Source: Comamonas sp. B21-038
GTDB taxonomy: Bacteria; Pseudomonadota; Gammaproteobacteria; Burkholderiales; Burkholderiaceae_C
NCBI RefSeq assembly: GCF_022387135.1
Contig: NZ_CP092462.1
Coordinates: forward strand, 1 to 64,000
Direction: 5' to 3'
DNA: 64,000 nt
Shown here in pieces: positions 47,032-56,080 of this stretch; position 1 is the stretch's first letter, and every line of letters begins with the position of its first letter. The translations under genes were made by a program, and so were the position numbers. Under the pieces are notes generated by a model. It had not been told where the DNA came from. It saw only the letters and a program-made list of their open reading frames with translations, and ran no database searches.

Positions 47032-47371
47032 GTGAAGCCTGCCAGACCGCCGCTGGTGCTAGTGCCGAAAGGCCGCACTGGAGGAACGTCCGGACTGCAC
47101 AGGACAGCGTAGCAGCTAACGGCTGCCCACCGTGAGGTGAGGATCAGAGCAACAGAGACGAGTCCGGGGGGCGTACCGCAAGGTAAACCACCCGGGGTGA
47201 AACGGGCAATCTCTACGCGCAGCAATACCAAGTAGGCCAGCGTTGATGTGGTTCCGCAGAGTTGGCGGGTAGGTAGCGTCGAGCCGTGGTGGTGACACCC
47301 GGCCCAGAGTAATGGCGGTCACGCCTGGGGCAACCCGGGTGCACAGAATCCGGCTTATCGGCAGACTTCAC
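47032..47371 (+). ncRNA. rnpB: RNase P RNA (bacterial class A)
   Basis: The roughly 340-base RNA is the catalytic subunit of ribonuclease P, which trims the 5' leader of pre-tRNAs. P1 is formed by GTGAAG at 47032-47037 and CTTCAC at 47366-47371. Conserved parts are GAGGAACGTCCGGACT (P4 5' half and J3/4), AACAGAGACGAGTCCG, GGGTGAAACGGGCAATCTC, AAGTAGGCCAG and the 3' CRV/P4 half ACAGAATCCGGCTTATCGG. The ends are set from P1 pairing and may be off by a few bases. A perfect 11-bp terminator follows 16 bases downstream. Confidence 0.96.
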
Positions 47372-47387
47372 ACTTTGATAACGACAG

Positions 47388-47417
47388 CGGCCACCGATGT
47401 AGATCGGTGGCCGTTTT
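47388..47417 (+). terminator. terminator of rnpB
   Basis: CGGCCACCGAT (47388-47398) and ATCGGTGGCCG (47403-47413) pair perfectly around GTAG and are followed by TTTT. It also lies just after the convergent xerC stop. Confidence 0.9.
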
Positions 47418-47427
47418 GTCATTCTGA

Positions 47428-48357
47428 TCAATCTTTTTTGCGCGCGCGCGGATGGGCCTGGTCGTAGACCTGGGCCAGGTGCTGAAAATCGAGCCGGGTG
47501 TAGACCTGGGTGGTGGTAATGCTGGCGTGGCCCAGCAACTCCTGCACCGCGCGCAAATCCTGGCTGGACTGCAGCACATGGCTGGCAAAGGAATGGCGCA
47601 GCATATGCGGGTGCACCGGCGTGGTCATGCCGGCGACCAGGCTGCGCTCGCGCAGGCGCTGCCAGACGCTGGCGGCCGACAGGCGGGCGCCGCGCACACC
47701 GATGAACAAGGCTGCATCGCAGGGCGCGACCTGGTCACGCACGGCCAGCCAGGCCTGCAGCGCCACCAGCGCCGCCTTGCCCACGGGCACCACACGGCGC
47801 TTGCTGCCCTTGCCCAGCACATGGGCCTCGGCTGCCTCCATATCGATCCAGCCCAGCGCCTGCACGCTGGCAGCGGTATCCAGGCCCACGAGCTCGCCCA
47901 CGCGCAGGCCGCTGCCATACATCAGCTCGACCATGGCACTGTCGCGGGTCTGCACCCAGGGGTCGCCCTGCGCATGGCTGGCTTCGGAAAAGCGCACCGC
48001 ATCGTCAACGGACAAGGCCTTGGGCAAGGGTTTCGGAGATTTAGGGGCGCGCACATCCTGCACCGGGTTGCGCTCGACCAGGCCTTCGCGGCCAGCCCAG
48101 TTGAAAAAGCCGCGCCAGCCGCTCAGGATCAGCGCAATGCCACGGCCACTGCGGCCTGCGGCATGCATCTGCGCGACAAAGCGGCGGATATGCTGGGGCC
48201 CCAGTTGCAGTACCTCGGTGTGGGCCTCGGCCGCCATGGCCGACAGGCGCTGCAAATCCAGCGTGTAGAGCGTGTGTGTGCGTGGCGCCAGCCGCTTTTG
48301 CACGCGCACATGCTCCAGGTACTGGAGCATGGGGGCGCTGAGCGCGGCGGCGTCCAT
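47428..48357 (-). CDS. xerC: tyrosine site-specific recombinase XerC
   Basis: The 309-residue protein is the XerC recombinase that, with XerD, resolves chromosome dimers at dif. The N-terminal SAM-like core-binding domain (YLEHVRVQKRLAPRTHTLYT) precedes the catalytic domain with the first arginine in MYGSGLRVGELVGLD, the H-x-x-R box HMLRHSFASH, GHASITTTQ and the nucleophile Y286 in QVYTRLDFQHL. Start 48357 is the family N-terminus; the frame is open upstream only through the neighbouring gene. The order dapF, DUF484, xerC is the same as in many proteobacteria. It is three bases after the DUF484 stop. Confidence 0.93.
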   Translation of the reverse strand: MDAAALSAPMLQYLEHVRVQKRLAPRTHTLYTLDLQRLSAMAAEAHTEVLQLGPQHIRRFVAQMHAAGRSGRGIALILSGWRGFFNWAGREGLVERNPVQDVRAPKSPKPLPKALSVDDAVRFSEASHAQGDPWVQTRDSAMVELMYGSGLRVGELVGLDTAASVQALGWIDMEAAEAHVLGKGSKRRVVPVGKAALVALQAWLAVRDQVAPCDAALFIGVRGARLSAASVWQRLRERSLVAGMTTPVHPHMLRHSFASHVLQSSQDLRAVQELLGHASITTTQVYTRLDFQHLAQVYDQAHPRARKKD

Positions 48358-48361
48358 GGGC

Positions 48362-49054
48362 CTAGCGCAGGCGGCAGAGCACGCTGGCGGCAATCTCGCC
48401 AATGCGCTCGAGCAGATCGGTGTCCATGTCGGCCTGGAAGCGGGCCGGGTCGGGCGAGCCCAGCACCAGCAGGCCCCAGGCGGGGGTGTCACCCAGGATG
48501 GCGCCGTCGCGCAGCGGCAGCAGCACCACCGACTGCACCTGCGCGCTGTCGGGCAGCCAGCCGGCCGGCTCGACGCCGACATTGGGGCCGCAGTAGGGGG
48601 TGGACAGCGAGCTCGCAAAGCTGCGCGCATCGGCGCTCACGCCCTGGGCGAAGGGCTCGTTCAGGTAGGTTTCGGCCACATCCCAGAGCCGCAGCGCGAC
48701 CTGGGGCACCTCGAAGTGCTGCATCAGGCTGTCGGCAATCACCTCGGGCAGCTGCAGCGGGTTGCGGGTCTTGACGACATCGCAGGTCCAGTGGTGGATG
48801 CGGTCAATCGTGTGGTGGTTCTGGCTGCCGTTGCGCATCATGTCCATGATGCGGTGCTCCAGGCCCTTGATCTTGTCGCGCAGCATCTCGGCCTGGCGCT
48901 CCTGCAGGCTGACGGTGCGGTTGCCGTAGGGGCTGACCATGTGCACGCCGGTCAGCACCTGGGCCTGGCGCTCGAAGAAATCCGGTGTCTGCACCAGGAA
49001 CTCGGCAATGTCTTCTTCGGTAATGGGGGGAACCTGGTTGTTGTTTGCGCTCAT
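48362..49054 (-). CDS. DUF484 family protein
   Basis: This 230-residue cytoplasmic protein is a DUF484 member, a GAF-like fold of unknown function regularly encoded between dapF and xerC. The start of the family domain is ITEEDIAEFLVQTPDFFERQ, then VSLQERQAEMLRDKIKGLEH, followed by an alpha-beta domain ending LGSPDPARFQADMDTDLLERIGEIA (read in two stretches). It is probably co-transcribed with dapF (65 bases upstream) and xerC. Some relatives are called YigA. No catalytic motif is visible. Confidence 0.92.
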   Translation of the reverse strand: MSANNNQVPPITEEDIAEFLVQTPDFFERQAQVLTGVHMVSPYGNRTVSLQERQAEMLRDKIKGLEHRIMDMMRNGSQNHHTIDRIHHWTCDVVKTRNPLQLPEVIADSLMQHFEVPQVALRLWDVAETYLNEPFAQGVSADARSFASSLSTPYCGPNVGVEPAGWLPDSAQVQSVVLLPLRDGAILGDTPAWGLLVLGSPDPARFQADMDTDLLERIGEIAASVLCRLR

Positions 49055-49119
49055 CGGTCTCTCTCGTATCGGCTGCTCGCCGTCTCCTCAATCGGTAGCC
49101 GCAAGGTGCAGCGCCGTGC

Positions 49120-49992
49120 CTAGTCCGGAATGCGGATCTCACCTTCGAACACGGTCGTGGCCGGGCCGGTCATCATCACCGGGTCGGCGGCCTGGCCGCT
49201 CCAGGCGATGGTCAGCAGTCCGCCCCGGGTCTGCACATCCACCGGGCTTTGCAGCAGGCCCAGCTCGATGCCGGCCACCACCGCCGCGCAGGCGCCGGTA
49301 CCGCAGGCCAGGGTCTCGCCGGTGCCGCGCTCAAACACCCGCAGCCGCACCTGGTGCGCCGTCTGCACCTGCAGAAAGCCGACATTCACGCGTTCGGGAA
49401 AACGGGGATGGGACTCCAGCACGGGGCCCTGGGAGGCGACCGGCGCAGTGTCCACATCGTCGACCAGCATCACCGCATGCGGGTTGCCCATGGACACGGG
49501 TACGACGAACACGGTGGTGGGATCGGCCGGCACTTGCAGCGCCAGCGGCCATTTCTGGGTGTGGTGCTGGGCCACCGGCGTGAGGCCGCTGGTGTTGAAG
49601 GGCACGTCTTCGGGCACCAGGCGGGGCTGGCCCATGTTGACGGTGACGCGGCCGTCCGCCATCAGCTCGGGGGCGATCACGCCTTTTTGGGTCTGAACCC
49701 GGATAGCGCGCTTGTCGGTCAGGCCCTTGTCATAGACAAAACGTGCAAAACAGCGCGCGCCGTTGCCACATTGCTCCACCTCGCCGCCATCGGCGTTGTG
49801 GATGATGTATTCAAAATCCACCCCAGGGGCGGGCGAGGGCCGCACAGTCAGGATCTGGTCGGCACCAACGCCAAAATGGCGGTCGGCCAGAAAGCGGTAC
49901 TGGTCGGCACGCAAACCCAGCGGGCCGGCGGTCTCGTCGAGCACGACAAAATCATTGCCGGCGCCTTGCATCTTGGTAAAACGGATGTCCAT
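49120..49992 (-). CDS. dapF: diaminopimelate epimerase
   Basis: The 290-residue enzyme converts LL- to meso-diaminopimelate for lysine and peptidoglycan synthesis. It opens with [17 protein letters not shown], the first active-site cysteine is in [20 protein letters not shown] and the second in [17 protein letters not shown], the DapF signature pair. Start 49992 gives the canonical N-terminus. It leads the dapF-DUF484-xerC set and is divergent from the NUDIX-MBL fusion gene. Confidence 0.95.
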   Translation of the reverse strand: MDIRFTKMQGAGNDFVVLDETAGPLGLRADQYRFLADRHFGVGADQILTVRPSPAPGVDFEYIIHNADGGEVEQCGNGARCFARFVYDKGLTDKRAIRVQTQKGVIAPELMADGRVTVNMGQPRLVPEDVPFNTSGLTPVAQHHTQKWPLALQVPADPTTVFVVPVSMGNPHAVMLVDDVDTAPVASQGPVLESHPRFPERVNVGFLQVQTAHQVRLRVFERGTGETLACGTGACAAVVAGIELGLLQSPVDVQTRGGLLTIAWSGQAADPVMMTGPATTVFEGEIRIPD

Positions 49993-50158
49993 CTGCGTAT
50001 TATCGCTTTTTGGGCCCGGCCGGCTGCACTGCGGGACAGAGGGCCCCATTACCCGCACCGCGCCCCGAGGTTGCAGATGCGGACAGTCTGGGGCAATGCC
50101 GTCCTTGCCGGCCCTGCGCGTGACACGGGCCAGCCATGCAAGTGTTGATAATGGGCCC

Positions 50159-51856
50159 ATGACCCGTACCAGCCAGCTCCTCCATGTGCAACGCGAGCCC
50201 GCGCCGGCCCGCGCAGCCGCCACGGCCCTGTTCTTGCGCGATGCGCCCGATCCTGATGCGGGGCCCGGCGCCACCCGGCTGGAGGTGCTGATGTCGCGCC
50301 GCTCCGACCAGGCGCGCTTTGCCGCCGGGCACTATGTCTTCCCCGGAGGGGCTGTGGATGCCAGTGATGCCCAGCACCACGACCTGTTGGCGCGCCGCAC
50401 GGCGCAAACCACCGAGGAGCTGACCTACGCCCAGGCCGCCATCCGCGAGAGCCTGGAGGAGATGGGCGTGCTGCTGGCCCGCCACGCCGATGGCCGCTGG
50501 GCCAGCCAGGCCGAGGTGGCCAGCATTGACCGCAGCCAGCCTCTGCTGCCGCAGTGCGCGGCGCTGGGCTTGACCTTGGCCGCCGATGTGTTGTGGCCGT
50601 TGGCACGCTGGACGGCGGCGCAGGAAATACCGATCCGTTTCGACGTGCCTTTTTTGGTGGCGCGCATGCCGCAGGGGCAGGAAGCGGTGACCGATGACAC
50701 CGAACAGTTCGAGCCGCTGTGGGTGCACCCGGCGCAGGCCTTGCAGCGCGCGGCCGACGGGCAGATGACGGTAATGTTCCCTACCCGGGTGACCCTGGAG
50801 CGCCTGGCCGCCTATCCCACGGTGCAGGCCCTGCTCGATGTGCTGCAGGCGCTGCAGCAGGTGCAGCCCGGCCAATGGCTCTGGCAGTCGATGCCGCGTG
50901 GCGCGATGGTCGATGGCGAGGTGCGCCGCTTTATGGAACACGAAACCGCCTACGGCGAGCTGGCCCTGGTCTGCCCCGATGGCCAGCTGCACCATGCAGT
51001 GGGCTGGCAGAGCGAACAGCCGGTGCCGTTGCTGAAGAACGTGCAGCGCCTGACGGCCGACAATGGCGGCACGATGACCGGCCCGGGCACCAACACCTAC
51101 CTGGTCGGTGACGCCGAGACCGGCTACATCGTGGTCGACCCCGGCCCCAGGCCGCAGCCGCAGGACGACCCGCACCTGGCGCGCATCATGGCCGCCACCG
51201 GTGGCGATATCCGCGCCATCGTCTGCACCCATTCGCATGCCGACCATTCCCCTGGTGCGGCGCCACTGCAGGCGCTGGTAGTGCAGTCGGGCCGCAACAA
51301 GCCGCTGATCTGGGGATTGGCCTCTGCCTGCACCGCCCGCGCGGGCAGCCAGTTCACGCCGGACCAGGAACTGCAGGACGGCCAGGTGCTGCAGCTGGGC
51401 CACCCCAGCGACCCGGCGCGCAGCCACAGCCTGCGGGTGCTGCACACCCCCGGCCATGCTGCCAACCATGTCTGTCTGGTGCTGCAGGAAGACGGCCTGC
51501 TGTTCAGCGGCGACCATATCCTCAACGGCAGCACCACCGTGGTGGACCCGCCAGACGGCAATATGCGCCTGTACCTGGCCTCGCTGGCCAAGCTGGCCCA
51601 GGTCTGCGAGCAAGACCAGATCGACTTCATCCTGCCGGCCCACGGCTATGTGCTGGCTCAGCCGCTGCAGGTGATAGCCAAGCTGCATGCCCACCGCATG
51701 GCGCGCGAAGAAAAGGTGCGCCAGGCCATGGCGCAAGCGCCCGATGGCACGCCGGAGGACTGGGTGGCGATCGCCTATGCCGACACACCCGAGCGGCTGT
51801 GGCCGGTGGCCAAGCGCTCACTGCTGGCGCATGTGGAGCATATTCGCGGGATGTGA
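50159..51856 (+). CDS. NUDIX-metallo-beta-lactamase fusion hydrolase
   Basis: This 565-residue protein joins two hydrolase domains. Residues 1 to about 260 are NUDIX-like: [20 protein letters not shown], then FPGGAVD and a Nudix-helix remnant [12 protein letters not shown]; about 25 residues are inserted between the glycines and the R-E-x2-E-E core, as in the NUDT19-type subgroup. Residues from about 300 are a metallo-beta-lactamase fold: [19 protein letters not shown], the zinc site HSHADH at 358-363, [21 protein letters not shown] and ILPAHGYVL. The C-terminal helical part fits the LACTB2-like group. Substrates are unknown; a nucleotide- or CoA-derivative followed by a (thio)ester or RNA is conceivable. 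Divergent from dapF, convergent with pssA. Confidence 0.87.
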   Translation: MTRTSQLLHVQREPAPARAAATALFLRDAPDPDAGPGATRLEVLMSRRSDQARFAAGHYVFPGGAVDASDAQHHDLLARRTAQTTEELTYAQAAIRESLEEMGVLLARHADGRWASQAEVASIDRSQPLLPQCAALGLTLAADVLWPLARWTAAQEIPIRFDVPFLVARMPQGQEAVTDDTEQFEPLWVHPAQALQRAADGQMTVMFPTRVTLERLAAYPTVQALLDVLQALQQVQPGQWLWQSMPRGAMVDGEVRRFMEHETAYGELALVCPDGQLHHAVGWQSEQPVPLLKNVQRLTADNGGTMTGPGTNTYLVGDAETGYIVVDPGPRPQPQDDPHLARIMAATGGDIRAIVCTHSHADHSPGAAPLQALVVQSGRNKPLIWGLASACTARAGSQFTPDQELQDGQVLQLGHPSDPARSHSLRVLHTPGHAANHVCLVLQEDGLLFSGDHILNGSTTVVDPPDGNMRLYLASLAKLAQVCEQDQIDFILPAHGYVLAQPLQVIAKLHAHRMAREEKVRQAMAQAPDGTPEDWVAIAYADTPERLWPVAKRSLLAHVEHIRGM

Positions 51857-51861
51857 GGAAG

Positions 51862-51882
51862 GCTTGGGCGTTACGCCCAAGC
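51862..51882. terminator. bidirectional terminator between the fusion gene and pssA
   Basis: GCTTGGGCG-TTA-CGCCCAAGC is a perfect 9-bp stem lying in the 30 bases between two convergent stops. T-runs are short on both sides, so strength is uncertain. Confidence 0.75.
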
Positions 51883-51886
51883 TCGT

Positions 51887-52510
51887 TTAGAGTTTGGGGA
51901 TCTTGATGCGGCTGATCATCAGCGAGCCCGACACGGCAAACAGCAGCACCAGCGGGTGCAGGGTGAAGCCGCCGATCAGTACCTTGCCGAACCACAGATC
52001 GGCCCGCACCGCATTCATGGCGGCGGCCAGCGCCAGCAGCGCGACCAGCACGATCGACGTGGGGATGGGGGTGCCTTCAAAGTACTTCACCTTGCCCGAG
52101 GGACCCTCCGACAGCGACTCTGCGGTGACGTTGTAGCGCGCCAGGCGCGAGACGCCGCAGGCCACAAAGTAGCCCAGCACGATGCGGTCCCACATGCCTT
52201 GCATGCCGCAGGCATAGGCAATGATGGCAGGTGCCACACCGAAGGAGATCACATCGGCCAGCGAATCGAGCTCGCGGCCCATCGCCGATGATTTTTGCCG
52301 CCAGCGTGCAATGCGGCCATCAAAGATATCGAAGATCAGTGCGGCCAGCACCAGGGCGGCGGCAAAGTAGATATGCCGGCGGTCCGAGGTTTCCAGAAAG
52401 GTCATCGCCGAGAACAGCGCGCCGACGCCGCAGACGGCATTGCCCAGGGTGAACCAGTCTGCGAGGTGGAACTCGCGAATCATCGAAAAGCGTTTGTGTG
52501 GACTATTCAT
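51887..52510 (-). CDS. pssA: CDP-diacylglycerol-serine O-phosphatidyltransferase
   Basis: The 207-residue membrane enzyme belongs to the CDP-alcohol phosphatidyltransferases. The catalytic motif D-G-x2-A-R-x8-G-x3-D-x3-D is complete: D64, G65, A68, R69, G78, D82, D86. Six helices are predicted, and ADWFTLGNAVCGVGALFSAM is typical of the bacterial PssA subgroup, which makes phosphatidylserine, precursor of phosphatidylethanolamine. A start at the second methionine (52483) is equally possible. At about 200 residues it is shorter than many Burkholderiales PssA proteins. It diverges from the aminotransferase gene that begins the cluster at 52723. Confidence 0.85.
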   Translation of the reverse strand: MNSPHKRFSMIREFHLADWFTLGNAVCGVGALFSAMTFLETSDRRHIYFAAALVLAALIFDIFDGRIARWRQKSSAMGRELDSLADVISFGVAPAIIAYACGMQGMWDRIVLGYFVACGVSRLARYNVTAESLSEGPSGKVKYFEGTPIPTSIVLVALLALAAAMNAVRADLWFGKVLIGGFTLHPLVLLFAVSGSLMISRIKIPKL

Positions 52511-52648
52511 GGAAGATGGTGTCTGCGGCTCAAATGCACGGGCCGCCTCTGGGGGTGCCCTGGTTGCCGACCATGGTACACCCTGTATGGGCCAGCGCCA
52601 AACCAGGCAGCCGCCATGCTCCATCAAGCGGGCAAGATCTCCATCAAT

Positions 52649-52665
52649 CCTACAAACAATGTAGG
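52649..52665. promoter_or_regulatory. inverted repeat between pssA and the aminotransferase gene
   Basis: CCTACA-AACAA-TGTAGG is a perfect dyad 57 bases before the class III aminotransferase start. No T-tract follows. The 212-base divergent gap holds this element and no supported gene. It is a candidate operator for the plus-strand part of the cluster. Confidence 0.45.
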
Positions 52666-52722
52666 CGGAGCCACAACATTGCAGGGCCAGACTGGCGGCA
52701 CTCAAAACTGGAGCCCTCCGCC

Positions 52723-54099
52723 GTGACTTTCAATACCGAACAACTGCTGGCTGATGAAGCCCAATACTGCTCTTTTGGCGACACCGTTCACTACGTCAAT
52801 CCCCCCAAGATCTTCAGCGGCTGCGAGGGCAGCTACATGTATGACCAGGAAGGCACGCCTTACCTGGATCTGCAGATGTGGTATTCGGCCGTGAACTTCG
52901 GCTACAAGAACAAGCGCCTGGAAGACAAGATGATCGAGCAGCTGCGCGAGCTGCCCCAAGTGGCCAGCCAGTACCTGCACCCGACGAAGATCGAGCTGGC
53001 CAAGTTCATTGCGCAGGATGCCGAGAAGAAATGGGGCATGCCAGGCCGCGTGCATTTCAACGTGGGCGGCGCCCAGGCGATTGAAGACTCGCTCAAGGTG
53101 GTGCGCAATGCCACCCATGGCAAAAGCCTGATGTTCGCGTTTGAAGGCGGCTACCACGGCCGTACCCTGGGTGCCTCGAGCATCACCTCCAGCTACCGCT
53201 ACCGCCGCCGCTTCGGCCATTTCAGTGACCGCGCGCAGTTCATTCCCTTCCCGTATCCTTTCCGCCGCCCCAAGGGCATGACTGCGGAAGAGTATGCGGA
53301 TTCCATCGTGCAGGAGTTTGCGCGCAAGTTCGAGAACGAGTACCACGCCGTCTGGGACCCCAAGACCCAGCAGTGCGAGTACGCGGCCTTCTACATCGAG
53401 CCGATCCAGGGCACGGGCGGCTATGTGGTGCCACCGCCCAATTTCTTCAAAGGCCTGAAGAAGGTGCTCGACGACCATGGCGTGCTGATGGTGGTCGACG
53501 AAATCCAGATGGGCTTCTGGCGCACCGGCACCCTGTGGTCGGTGGAGAACTTCGGCGTCAAACCCGATGTGCTGGTGTTCGCCAAGGCGCTGACCAATGG
53601 CCTGAACGCGCTGTCCGGTCTGTGGGCGCGTGAGGAGCTGATCAACCCCACGGTGTTCCCGCCAGGCTCAACCCACTCGACCTTTGCTTCCAACCCGCTG
53701 GGCACGGCGCTGGGCCTGGAAGTGATGAAGATGACCCACGAGATGGACTTTGGCCGCCAGGTGCGCGAGTCGGGAGCCTATTTCCTCGATGGTCTGCAAC
53801 AGCTGCAAAAGCGCCATCCGGAAATCGGCGATGTCGATGGCATGGGCCTGGCGCTGCGCGCCGAGATCTGCACGGCCGATGGCTTTACCCCCAACAAGGC
53901 GCTGCTGGACAAGATGGTCGACCTGGGCCTGGAAGCCAAGCTCACTTACCAGGGCCAAAAACGGGGTCTGGTGCTCGACGTGGGCGGCTACTACAAGAAC
54001 GTGATCACCTTCGCGCCGTCGCTGATGATCAGCCGCAGCGAGATCGATGAAGCGCTGGTGCTGCTCGACCAGCTGATCACCCTGGCCAAGGCGTCCTGA
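52723..54099 (+). CDS. class III (omega-type) PLP aminotransferase
   Basis: The 458-residue enzyme is a fold-type I, class III aminotransferase, which moves an amino group to or from an omega or side-chain position. Visible features: YLDLQMWYSAVNFGYKN, GGAQAIEDSLKVVRNAT (PLP phosphate region), FEGGYHGRTLGASSIT, the PLP-contacting VVDEIQMGFWRTG and the Schiff-base lysine in VFAKALTNGLNAL. The start is GTG 52723 with TGGAG at 52709-52713; no ATG is available near the family N-terminus. It is followed after two bases by the GNAT gene. I cannot tell the substrate; the family includes acetylornithine, GABA, lysine and diamine transaminases. Confidence 0.87.
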   Translation: MTFNTEQLLADEAQYCSFGDTVHYVNPPKIFSGCEGSYMYDQEGTPYLDLQMWYSAVNFGYKNKRLEDKMIEQLRELPQVASQYLHPTKIELAKFIAQDAEKKWGMPGRVHFNVGGAQAIEDSLKVVRNATHGKSLMFAFEGGYHGRTLGASSITSSYRYRRRFGHFSDRAQFIPFPYPFRRPKGMTAEEYADSIVQEFARKFENEYHAVWDPKTQQCEYAAFYIEPIQGTGGYVVPPPNFFKGLKKVLDDHGVLMVVDEIQMGFWRTGTLWSVENFGVKPDVLVFAKALTNGLNALSGLWAREELINPTVFPPGSTHSTFASNPLGTALGLEVMKMTHEMDFGRQVRESGAYFLDGLQQLQKRHPEIGDVDGMGLALRAEICTADGFTPNKALLDKMVDLGLEAKLTYQGQKRGLVLDVGGYYKNVITFAPSLMISRSEIDEALVLLDQLITLAKAS

Positions 54100-54101
54100 A
54101 C

Positions 54102-55169
54102 TTGAGTGAATCCTTGCGCCCCTCGCGCAACCAGTTGGAGCCCTCTGCGCTGATCCGGCAGTTTGCCGCGCATCCGCCCGAGGGCTTCGCGGTGTTTTCG
54201 GACCGGCCGTTCCCGGCCTTTCGCGCGCCCTTTGACCTGCTGACCACCGCTGACGAGGCCGTCAAGCGCTGGGTGCTGCAACTGCCCGGCGGGGCCTGGC
54301 TGGCGCAGCGCTTGCGGCTGCGCACCGATTTTGTCGGCTCCACCTTGAGCGAGTACCTGGTGCTGCCCCCGGATGTGGCGATGGACAAGCTGGCCAGCCA
54401 GCTGTGCCGCTACGCCGGCCGCTGCATGCTGACCATCGTCAAGGACCTGCCGCAGGCATCGCCGCTGTTGCCGCCGGCCGACAATGCCGATGCCCATCGC
54501 TTGGCCCAGGCGCTGCAGCACGAAGGCTTCATCCTGGTGGAAGGCCAGGCGCTGGCCTATGTGCCTATCGATTTCGACAGCATTGACGGTTACCTGGCGC
54601 GGCTGTCCAAAAACCGGCGCTCCGACCTGCGCCGCAAGCTCAAGAGCCGCAGCCAGCTGCAGATCCGGCGCATTCCCACCGGCCCGGCCTTTGCCGACGA
54701 GGCCCTGGTCGATGCCTACTATGCGCTGTTCGAGGCCGTGTATGCACAAAGCGAGCTGCATTTTGACAAGCTCAGCCGCAGCTTTTTTGCCGCAGTGCTG
54801 CGCGATGCCGCCAACCAGGGCCTGGTGTTTGAGTACCGCGATGCGCAGGATGGCGCGTTGCTGGGCTGGAACCTGTGCTTTGCGCATGATGGGCGGCTGG
54901 TCGACAAATACATCGGCCTGTCCTACCCGCGTGCGCGCCAGACCAACCTGTACTTCGTCAGCTGGATCGTGAACCTGGAATATGCGCTGGAATGCGGCCT
55001 GTCACACTATGTGGCCGGCTGGACCGATCCCGAAGTCAAGGCGCAACTGGGCGCGAGTTTCACTTTTACCCAGCATGCGGTCTACATCCGCAACCCGCTT
55101 CTGCGGGCCTTGGGGCGGCGGTTTTCCCGGCATTTTGAAAGTGACCGCGCATGGCAGGAACAGCGATGA
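54102..55169 (+). CDS. FemAB/GNAT-like acyl- or aminoacyltransferase
   Basis: This 355-residue protein has the GNAT fold arrangement of FemAB/peptidogalycan-type transferases: a divergent N-terminal half and a clear C-terminal half with SKNRRSDLRRKLKSRSQLQI, ALVDAYYALFEAVYAQSE and ALECGLSHYVAGWTDPEVK. Such enzymes transfer an acyl or aminoacyl group to an amine. The probable start is TTG 54102, two bases after the aminotransferase stop; no better start is seen. Its stop overlaps the next ATG (ATGA at 55166-55169). No signal peptide. It may acylate the amine made by the aminotransferase; this is inference from coupling. Confidence 0.78.
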   Translation: MSESLRPSRNQLEPSALIRQFAAHPPEGFAVFSDRPFPAFRAPFDLLTTADEAVKRWVLQLPGGAWLAQRLRLRTDFVGSTLSEYLVLPPDVAMDKLASQLCRYAGRCMLTIVKDLPQASPLLPPADNADAHRLAQALQHEGFILVEGQALAYVPIDFDSIDGYLARLSKNRRSDLRRKLKSRSQLQIRRIPTGPAFADEALVDAYYALFEAVYAQSELHFDKLSRSFFAAVLRDAANQGLVFEYRDAQDGALLGWNLCFAHDGRLVDKYIGLSYPRARQTNLYFVSWIVNLEYALECGLSHYVAGWTDPEVKAQLGASFTFTQHAVYIRNPLLRALGRRFSRHFESDRAWQEQR

Positions 55170-56080
55170 CCCCGTTGGTGCTGGATGTCGATGGCTCCGT
55201 CGGCCCGTTGGCTGGTGAGCTGCGCCTGGCGCTGGGCGACTGGCAGGAGGCGATCCGCTTTGGCGCATCGCTGGGCCGCTACCAGCAGTTCCGCCGCCAT
55301 CTGCAGGCCCAGCTGCCGCCGCAGCATGGCACGGCCTGGATGGGCAGTGGCGATTTTCACCATCTGTCCTGGCTGCTGATCGAGCACTGCATCGCCCGCC
55401 AGCGCTTCAGCGCCGCGCGACCGTTGCGGGTGGTGGTGCTGGACAACCATCCGGACAATATGCGCTTTCCCTGGGGTGTGCATTGCGGCTCCTGGGTGCG
55501 GCGCATCGCCATGCATCCGGCGGTATCGCATGTGCATGTTGCGGGCATCACCTCGCCCGATATTGGCGCCGGCCATGCCTGGGAGAACTACCTGCGTCCG
55601 CTGCATGCCGGCAAGCTCAGCTACTGGAGCTGCGGCGTGGACACCGGTTGGGCGCGGCGCCTGGGCATGTCGGCCGCCTTTCGGGCTTTTTCCGGCATCG
55701 ATGCCTTGGCCGATGCCCTGACCGCCACCCTGGCCAGCGAGCGCCAAAGCACCTACCTCAGCATTGACAAGGATGTGTTTGCCACGGACGTGGTCACCAC
55801 GAACTGGGACCAGGGCCAGATGCGCGAGGCGCAGGCGATGGGCATCATCGCGGCCTTGGGCGGCCAGCTGGTGGGCAGCGACATCACCGGCGATGTCTCG
55901 TCCTGGCAATACAGCACCTGGTGGAAGCGCTGGCTCAGTGCGGGTGACGGCCAGGACACGGCCATCGATGCCCAGGCGCTGGCGCAGGCACAGGCGGGCC
56001 AGCATGCGCTCAACCAGCGGCTGATGGCGGCATTGTCTGCCGCAACGCATCCAGCAACTGGCCAAACAACGCATCACTGA
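55166..56080 (+). CDS. arginase/ureohydrolase-fold protein with divergent motifs
   Basis: The 304-residue protein keeps the metal-ligand pattern of the arginase/agmatinase/deacetylase superfamily in altered form: GSGDFHHLS (D63, H65; GGDHS in arginases), VVVLDNHPDN (D93, H95, D97; DxHxD) and STYLSIDKDVFATD (D201, D203; SxDxDxxDP, with the final proline absent). The two-manganese site therefore looks preserved while the substrate loops differ. It could hydrolyse a guanidino compound or an amide. ATG 55166 follows AGGA and overlaps the GNAT stop. Its last 71 bases overlap the convergent aminotransferase fragment. Family placement is reasonably sure, activity is not. Confidence 0.75.
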   Translation: MTPLVLDVDGSVGPLAGELRLALGDWQEAIRFGASLGRYQQFRRHLQAQLPPQHGTAWMGSGDFHHLSWLLIEHCIARQRFSAARPLRVVVLDNHPDNMRFPWGVHCGSWVRRIAMHPAVSHVHVAGITSPDIGAGHAWENYLRPLHAGKLSYWSCGVDTGWARRLGMSAAFRAFSGIDALADALTATLASERQSTYLSIDKDVFATDVVTTNWDQGQMREAQAMGIIAALGGQLVGSDITGDVSSWQYSTWWKRWLSAGDGQDTAIDAQALAQAQAGQHALNQRLMAALSAATHPATGQTTHH

